Source: Agromyces fucosus | Lineage (GTDB): Bacteria; Actinomycetota; Actinomycetes; Actinomycetales; Microbacteriaceae | Length of the DNA stretch: 64,000 nucleotides | Direction of reading: 5' to 3' | Assembly: GCF_004134865.1 (NCBI RefSeq) | Contig: NZ_SDPO01000004.1 | Location: 421,673-485,672 of the forward strand | In this document: positions 59,191 through 64,000 of the stretch, in pieces | Numbering within the stretch: the stretch's first letter is position 1 | Layout of the letters: every line of letters begins with the position of its first letter | Made by a program: the position numbers and the translations under genes | Notes under the pieces: model-generated | Told to the model about the DNA's origin: nothing | What the model saw: the letters and a program-made list of their open reading frames with translations, nothing else | Database searches by the model: none

Positions 59191-59245
59191 CGGCCCGCCG
59201 GGCTCGCAACCGGCCGATGTCTGCGGCCACTGCGACACTGTGGGC

Positions 59246-60715
59246 ATGGAGATTCTGCTGCTCGTGATCGGCCTCGTGGTGGGCATCGCGCTGGGTGCGC
59301 TCGCGACCTGGTTCCTCGCTTCCAGGCGCGCTGCCGAGGCCCCGTCCGACGCGAACCCGGTCGAAGACCCCGCGCTGGTCGAGGCGCGGCATCAGGCGGC
59401 GATCGCGGCGCTGCAGGCTGACAACTCCGCCGAGCAGGCGCGAATCCGCTCCGAGGAGCAGCAGGTGCAGGCCCGACTCCGCGCCGAGATCGCGGCGGCC
59501 CAGGCGACGACCGTGGGCCTGCGCGAGCAGATCGAGTCGGCGCGCACTCAGTACCGTGAGATCGTCGAGCGCCAGCGGTCCGAGCAGCAGCAGCGCGAGG
59601 CTCGCGAGGCCGCCGACAGCAAGGTGCTGACGGCGCTCGCGCCCGTCAAGCAGACCATCACCGAGATGCAGGCCAAGGTCACCGAGCTCGAGGCGCAGCG
59701 CCACCAGCAGCACGGTGAGCTGAGCCAGCAGCTCAAGATCGCGGCCGAGAATGAAGAGCGCCTGCGCTCCACCGCCGAGACGCTCGCTTCCGCCCTCCGC
59801 TCCAACAGCACGCGTGGCGTCTGGGGCGAGACGCAGCTGAAGAGCGTCGTCGAGGCGGCGGGTCTCCTCGAACGCGTCGACTTCGACACCCAGCACTCGA
59901 TCACGACGGACTCCGGGGCGGGTCGCCCCGACATGGTGATCCACCTGCCGGGCGGCAAGAACATCGCCGTCGATGCCAAGGTTCCCTTCAACGCCTACCT
60001 CGAAGCCAGCCAGATCCCCCTCACGGCCACGGGCGCCGAGGCCGCACGCCGCGAGTCGCTCATGAAGCAGCATGTCAAGGCGGTTCGCGACCACATCACG
60101 GCCCTCGGCGGCAAGACCTATTGGGCGGGGCTCGGCGCCTCACCCGAGATGGTCATCGCCTTCATCCCGAGCGAGTCGCTGGTCTCGAGCGCTCTCGAGA
60201 CCGACCCCGCCCTGCTCGACTACGCCTTCTCGAAGCGCGTCGCGCTCGCCTCGCCCGTCACGCTGTGGTCGGTGCTGAAGACCGTTGCCTTCAGTTGGCA
60301 GCAAGACGTGCTGACCAAGGAGGCCAAGACGCTCTTCGACCTCAGCCGTGAGCTCTACACCCGGCTGTCCGTGACCGCCGGCCAGATCGAGAAGCTCGGC
60401 CGCACGATCGAGCGCACCGTCAAGGACTACAACTCCTTCGTCGGCTCGCTCGAGACGCGGGTCATGCCCACCGCACGAAAGCTCAAGGCGCTCGACGAGA
60501 CCAAGGTGCTCGCACAGCTCGAAGGCATCGACGAGAGCCCCCGCGAGCTCACGGCCTACGAGTTCACCTCGACCCTCGCGACCGAGCCCGCCGAACTCAC
60601 GACGCTCGAACCCGCGACCGCACCCGAAGCGACGGCAGGCGATATCGAACTGGAGATCGAGGCCGACGACCTCAGCTTCGTCGCGGACATCGACCCCGAG
60701 ATCCGCTCGATCTGA
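59246..60715 (+). CDS. rmuC: DNA recombination protein RmuC homologue
   Basis: A 489-residue protein. ATG 59246 starts MEILLLVIGLVVGIALGALAT, one N-terminal membrane helix. A long coiled coil (residues about 40-190) is followed by the RmuC domain: RGVWGETQLKSVVEAAGLLERVDFDTQHS, GRPDMVIHLPGGKNIAVDAKVPF and VIAFIPSESLVSSALETDPALLDYAFSKRVALASPVTLWSVLKTVAFSWQQD. The domain is a nuclease-like fold with the conserved Asp and Lys of VDAKVPF. It limits DNA inversions in other bacteria. A C-terminal acidic tail is variable. Confidence 0.94.
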   Translation: MEILLLVIGLVVGIALGALATWFLASRRAAEAPSDANPVEDPALVEARHQAAIAALQADNSAEQARIRSEEQQVQARLRAEIAAAQATTVGLREQIESARTQYREIVERQRSEQQQREAREAADSKVLTALAPVKQTITEMQAKVTELEAQRHQQHGELSQQLKIAAENEERLRSTAETLASALRSNSTRGVWGETQLKSVVEAAGLLERVDFDTQHSITTDSGAGRPDMVIHLPGGKNIAVDAKVPFNAYLEASQIPLTATGAEAARRESLMKQHVKAVRDHITALGGKTYWAGLGASPEMVIAFIPSESLVSSALETDPALLDYAFSKRVALASPVTLWSVLKTVAFSWQQDVLTKEAKTLFDLSRELYTRLSVTAGQIEKLGRTIERTVKDYNSFVGSLETRVMPTARKLKALDETKVLAQLEGIDESPRELTAYEFTSTLATEPAELTTLEPATAPEATAGDIELEIEADDLSFVADIDPEIRSI

Positions 60716-60740
60716 GTCGCTGGCCTGGCTCCCGAACCGC

Positions 60741-61136
60741 TCAGGCGGTGAGCACGCTGATGACGTTGCCGGCGGGGTCGGTGAACCAGGCGATGTCGGG
60801 TCCCTGCCCCGTCTCCGATCCGCGGGCGATGCCGCGCTCGTCGGTGCCGAAGTCATCAGGGGCCGTGTAGATCTTCGTCACCACGCCTGCTGCGTTCAGT
60901 TCTTCGACCGCGCGATCGATGTCGTCGACCACGAGGTTCAGGATCGTGAAGCTCGCCGGTTCGTGATTCGGCTTCGGGTAGATGAAGACACCCTGTCCCG
61001 ACGGCAATGTGACGCGTAGGGCTCCGGCGCCGGGTTCGTCTGCCACCGGCAGCCCGAGTCTCGTGCCGTAGAACTCTCGAGCCGCGTCGACGTCGTCGAC
61101 ACTGAACCCCGGAAACGCATCTCGAATCGTGACCAT
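60741..61136 (-). CDS. VOC-superfamily protein (glyoxalase-like)
   Basis: A 131-residue protein starting MVTIRDAFPGFSVDDVDAAREFY behind GAGAGGG. The second half shows SFTILNLVVDDIDRAVEELNAAGV and the terminal PDIAWFTDPAGNVISVL, the conserved DPAGN loop. It resembles glyoxalase/bleomycin-resistance-like proteins; without its usual metal His the function cannot be given. It is convergent with rmuC. Confidence 0.88.
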   Translation of the reverse strand: MVTIRDAFPGFSVDDVDAAREFYGTRLGLPVADEPGAGALRVTLPSGQGVFIYPKPNHEPASFTILNLVVDDIDRAVEELNAAGVVTKIYTAPDDFGTDERGIARGSETGQGPDIAWFTDPAGNVISVLTA

Positions 61137-61375
61137 CGTTGATCCCTCTCACCGGTGTGCGCCACTCGTGCGCGGGCGCCTCGTCGCCCAGACTTGCACG
61201 AGGAAGTGCCGACGTCGACCCCTTCGAAACACGAGCGGCGTTCGCGATCATCCAGCCGCGCTCAGTGCATCTCGTCGCGACTTTCTTTAGATGGTTGTAC
61301 GAAGATCGAATATCCAATACGCTGCCGACAACTGCAGCCACGCTGCCACAACGAACCGATGGAGTGACGTTGATC

Positions 61376-64000
61376 ATGCGACGAGCGACCCTGCCGCCAC
61401 GGCCGATCCCTACTTCCAAGCGGCGATCGAGACGACTCCTCGCGATCGTCGCGGCGGTCGGCACGATCGCCGTCGGCATCGCACCGGCGAGTCTCGCGGC
61501 AGCGGCCACGAGCGATGACCTCGACATCCGCTTCGGCGGATCGCTCGTGGGCACGACGGCCTACACCACGACCGAGGGCGAATCGATGCGCGGCGTCGTC
61601 CGCCGCACCGCCGGCGGCGAGGAACAGTTGCCGGGCGGTGGGGTGCGCCTCGCCGGCGGTACGCAGGGCATCCGCTTCGAGGCATCCGAGTTCGCGATCG
61701 GAGGGGTGACGCCGACGAGCGGATTCCTCGCTGAAGTCGAATTCACGCCCACCGGCGTCCAGACGGACCTGGCGACGATCTTCTCAGCGGCGGGCAACCT
61801 CTTCGCTCGCGTGCAGGGCGGCAAGCTGGTCTACGGATTCGAGTCGCACGACGGTACGAGCTGGTCATCGCATCGCACGGACGCTCCCCTGCCTGCGGCC
61901 GGCGTGGCGCACCAGTTGTCGATCCAGTACCTGCAGGGCGACGGCGCGCAGATGCACGTCTGGCTCGACGGCGAGGAGCTCACGACCGTCACCGCCGATG
62001 CCCCGGTCGGCGTGAGCGCCTCGGCGGTGAACGCGTTCGGGTTCGGTCACGAAGTGCACCTCTCGGGAGCGGCTCGCGGCCTGAAGGGCGACCTGTCCAG
62101 GGTGCGCGTCGTCGGAGACCTCGCGGCATACGACCCCCAGCTCTTCGAGTTCCAGCCCGCGCAGATCACGACGAGCCTGCTCGACGTGCAGTTCAACGGC
62201 ACGACGGCCGCCTCCGCATACACCCCCGCGGCGGGCGAACGGCTCGATGGAGCCCTCGCCCTTCGCGGCACCGCGAGCATCGCAGACAGCCGACTGAACC
62301 TCGGCGGCGGCAACCAGGCCGCGGACTTCACGGCGACCGAGAACCTGTTCACCGGGGCATCCCTCGACCGCGCCTTCGTGATCGAGACGGAGTTCACCGC
62401 CTCGGGCACGCAGGTCGACCTCGGCACGATCGCCGCCGTCGGCGGCAACTTCACCGCCCGGTACCGTTCGGATGGCCTCCAGTACGGGTTCAGTGCCCTG
62501 ATCAACGGCACCTGGCACGACTACCTGAGCAAGGTGGCCCTGCCGGCCGGCGGCCAGCCGCACGTGCTCTCGCTCGCCTACGTGCCCAGTGCCTCCGAGA
62601 CGAAGGTCGTGGCGTGGCTCGATGGCAAGGAACTGCCCGAAGTGGTCGGCGCCGCACCAGCCACCCGCAACCAGGCGACGACCACGACGCTCGCGCTCGG
62701 CAATGAGGTGCCGGCGATCGGCAACCGCGGATTCAAGGGCAGCATCGACCGAGCGCGGTTCGCACTCCTCGACGGCGCCTTCGACGGCTCGGCGTTCCGC
62801 TACCAGGAGCTCGACGTGCCGATGCCGTGCGAGCCGCTCGGAGACCTCTCTCCGGCCAACTACATCCAGGTGACGTCGGCCGACTGCCCCGCGAACCTGC
62901 TCGCGAAGGCGGCGCTCGTGCGCCCCACCGAGCAGCAGCTCGCGTGGCAGGAGCTCGGACTCACCGCGTTCATCCACTTCGGCATCAACACGTTCTACAA
63001 CCAGGAATGGGGCCACGGCACCGAAGACCTCTCACGCTTCCAGCCCACCGGGGAGATCGATGTCGACGCCTGGGTGAGGTCGCTGCGGGACAGCGGCCAC
63101 CGCATGGCGATCCTGACGCTCAAGCACCACGACGGCTTCCTGCTCTACCCCTCGCGCTATACCGACTACGACGTGGGGGCGACGCCCTGGAAGAACGGGG
63201 ACGGCGACATCGTGCGAGAGTTCACGGACGCCGCGCGCAAGTACGGCATGAAGGTGGGCCTCTACATGTCACCGGCCGACTCGCACGAAGAGCAGTTCGG
63301 CGTGTTCGGCAACGGCAGCGCGAAGACCCCGCGCACGATCCCGACCCTCGTCGAGGGCGATGACCGCGCTGGCAGCGAGCTGCAGACGTTCGAGTACTCG
63401 GCCACCGACTACGGCGCCTACTTCCTCAACACGCTCTACGAGATCCTCACCGAGTACGGCCAGGTCGACGAGGTCTGGTTCGACGGGTCGAACGGCAACA
63501 CCGGCAAGCAGGAGTTCTACGACTACCCGGCGTTCTACGACCTCATCTCGAAGCTCCAGCCCGGGGCCGTGGTCGCCGTCGGCGGCCGGGATGTGCGCTG
63601 GGTCGGCAACGAGTCCGGCGTGGCCCGGCAGGACGAATGGGGCCCCGTCCCGATCAGCGATGCGGGTGACGGCGGCAAGATCGGTGCCGTCGACGGCGGA
63701 ACGTTCGAACAGGTCGGCTCGGCGGCTGCCCTTCAGGCCGCCGCCGCGAGTGGGGCGAACGCCCTGCACTGGTGGCCCACGGAGGCCGACATGAAGTTGA
63801 CGCAGGGCTGGTTCGCGCATCCGACCGACACTCCCAAGTCGCCGTCGACGCTGCTCGGCCACTACCTCGGCACCACTGGCCGCAACTCCGTGATGCTGCT
63901 GAACACCCCGCCCACCACTGCCGGTTCGTTCGCTCCCGCCTCGGTCGCCGCACTCGACGGCTTCGCCGCCGAGCGACGGAAGGCGTTCTCGAAGGACCAC
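61376..64000 (+). CDS. Secreted GH29 alpha-L-fucosidase-like enzyme with N-terminal repeat domains (3' end beyond window)
   Basis: From ATG 61376 the frame is open for 875 codons to the window edge. Residues 1-45 are a signal peptide (RRSRRLLAIVAAVGTIAVGIAPASLAAA). Residues about 50-270 and 275-490 look like two concanavalin/LamG-type domains: FLAEVEFTPTGVQTDLATIF and FVIETEFTASGTQVDLGTIA mark equivalent positions. The glycosidase domain follows from about residue 520: LTAFIHFGINTFYNQEWGHG, MAILTLKHHDGFLLYPS, KVGLYMSPADSHE and VDEVWFDGSNGNTG, where Asp703 (WFDGS) is the probable GH29 nucleophile. It should release L-fucose from polysaccharides. The upstream GGAG is 11 bases away, so a slightly later start is possible. 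Confidence 0.88.
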   Translation, partial: MRRATLPPRPIPTSKRRSRRLLAIVAAVGTIAVGIAPASLAAAATSDDLDIRFGGSLVGTTAYTTTEGESMRGVVRRTAGGEEQLPGGGVRLAGGTQGIRFEASEFAIGGVTPTSGFLAEVEFTPTGVQTDLATIFSAAGNLFARVQGGKLVYGFESHDGTSWSSHRTDAPLPAAGVAHQLSIQYLQGDGAQMHVWLDGEELTTVTADAPVGVSASAVNAFGFGHEVHLSGAARGLKGDLSRVRVVGDLAAYDPQLFEFQPAQITTSLLDVQFNGTTAASAYTPAAGERLDGALALRGTASIADSRLNLGGGNQAADFTATENLFTGASLDRAFVIETEFTASGTQVDLGTIAAVGGNFTARYRSDGLQYGFSALINGTWHDYLSKVALPAGGQPHVLSLAYVPSASETKVVAWLDGKELPEVVGAAPATRNQATTTTLALGNEVPAIGNRGFKGSIDRARFALLDGAFDGSAFRYQELDVPMPCEPLGDLSPANYIQVTSADCPANLLAKAALVRPTEQQLAWQELGLTAFIHFGINTFYNQEWGHGTEDLSRFQPTGEIDVDAWVRSLRDSGHRMAILTLKHHDGFLLYPSRYTDYDVGATPWKNGDGDIVREFTDAARKYGMKVGLYMSPADSHEEQFGVFGNGSAKTPRTIPTLVEGDDRAGSELQTFEYSATDYGAYFLNTLYEILTEYGQVDEVWFDGSNGNTGKQEFYDYPAFYDLISKLQPGAVVAVGGRDVRWVGNESGVARQDEWGPVPISDAGDGGKIGAVDGGTFEQVGSAAALQAAAASGANALHWWPTEADMKLTQGWFAHPTDTPKSPSTLLGHYLGTTGRNSVMLLNTPPTTAGSFAPASVAALDGFAAERRKAFSKDH

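Overview
The window is high-GC DNA with strongly G/C-biased third codon positions, many GTG starts, leaderless TANNNT promoters, an actinobacterial-type DapD, a tandem glycine riboswitch, ferredoxin-dapC and nrtR-nadABC gene orders. This points to an actinomycete, most likely a member of Microbacteriaceae (Agromyces-like). That placement is inferred from gene content and style; no rRNA or tRNA gene was seen. The segment looks chromosomal and mostly housekeeping: no transposase, integrase, phage gene or CRISPR array was found.

Layout. 1-1.7 kb: 3' end of an aldehyde dehydrogenase, tatB, and a divergent O-methyltransferase. 1.7-12 kb: a DUF3117 protein, a PIG-V-like membrane glycosyltransferase, divergent dapE/dapD, a penicillin-acylase-family hydrolase, citrate synthase, the fdxA-dapC pair, a small membrane protein and a lipoprotein. 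dapC, dapD and dapE all serve the succinylase branch of diaminopimelate/lysine synthesis. 12-22 kb: an enoyl-CoA hydratase, an M23 peptidase, typA, and an oligopeptide-type ABC importer operon (binding lipoprotein, two permeases, fused double ATPase). 22-28.5 kb: a CPBP protease, small unknown genes, and gcvT-gcvH-gcvP under a tandem glycine riboswitch. 28.6-34.4 kb: a tightly overlapping NAD operon: an NrtR-type regulator with a degenerate Nudix box, nadA, nadB, nadC, a NifS-like cysteine desulfurase that could serve the NadA Fe-S cluster, and a 42-residue microprotein.

34.5-42 kb: a DHA2 efflux pump, a binding-protein/VWA fusion whose 3' end is followed by tandem copies of its own last codons and stop, a phosphoribosyltransferase, an HemK/PrmC relative, and a complete Trp attenuator (leader peptide MTSSNQNWWPAS, competing hairpins, terminator) ahead of a PhzE-like anthranilate-synthase fusion. 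42-53.3 kb: GNAT acetyltransferases, an ABC-F ATPase, an ECF sigma factor with a membrane partner lying between two Fpg/Nei glycosylase paralogues, stress-type small proteins (DUF6458, CsbD), and a stand-alone LysR-type HTH with a lysine-rich tail. 53.3-64 kb: a lipoprotein, a cell-wall-binding-repeat/M23 protein, ychF, a DMT exporter, a methyltransferase, a DEDDh exonuclease, rmuC, a VOC protein, and a secreted GH29 alpha-L-fucosidase-like enzyme with N-terminal beta-sandwich-like repeats that runs off the right edge.

The most unusual signals are the duplicated gene 3' ends (three cases), the probably leaderless trp leader and attenuator, several other leaderless promoters, the small LysR-HTH protein, the sigma factor enclosed by two Fpg paralogues, and the microprotein ending the NAD operon.
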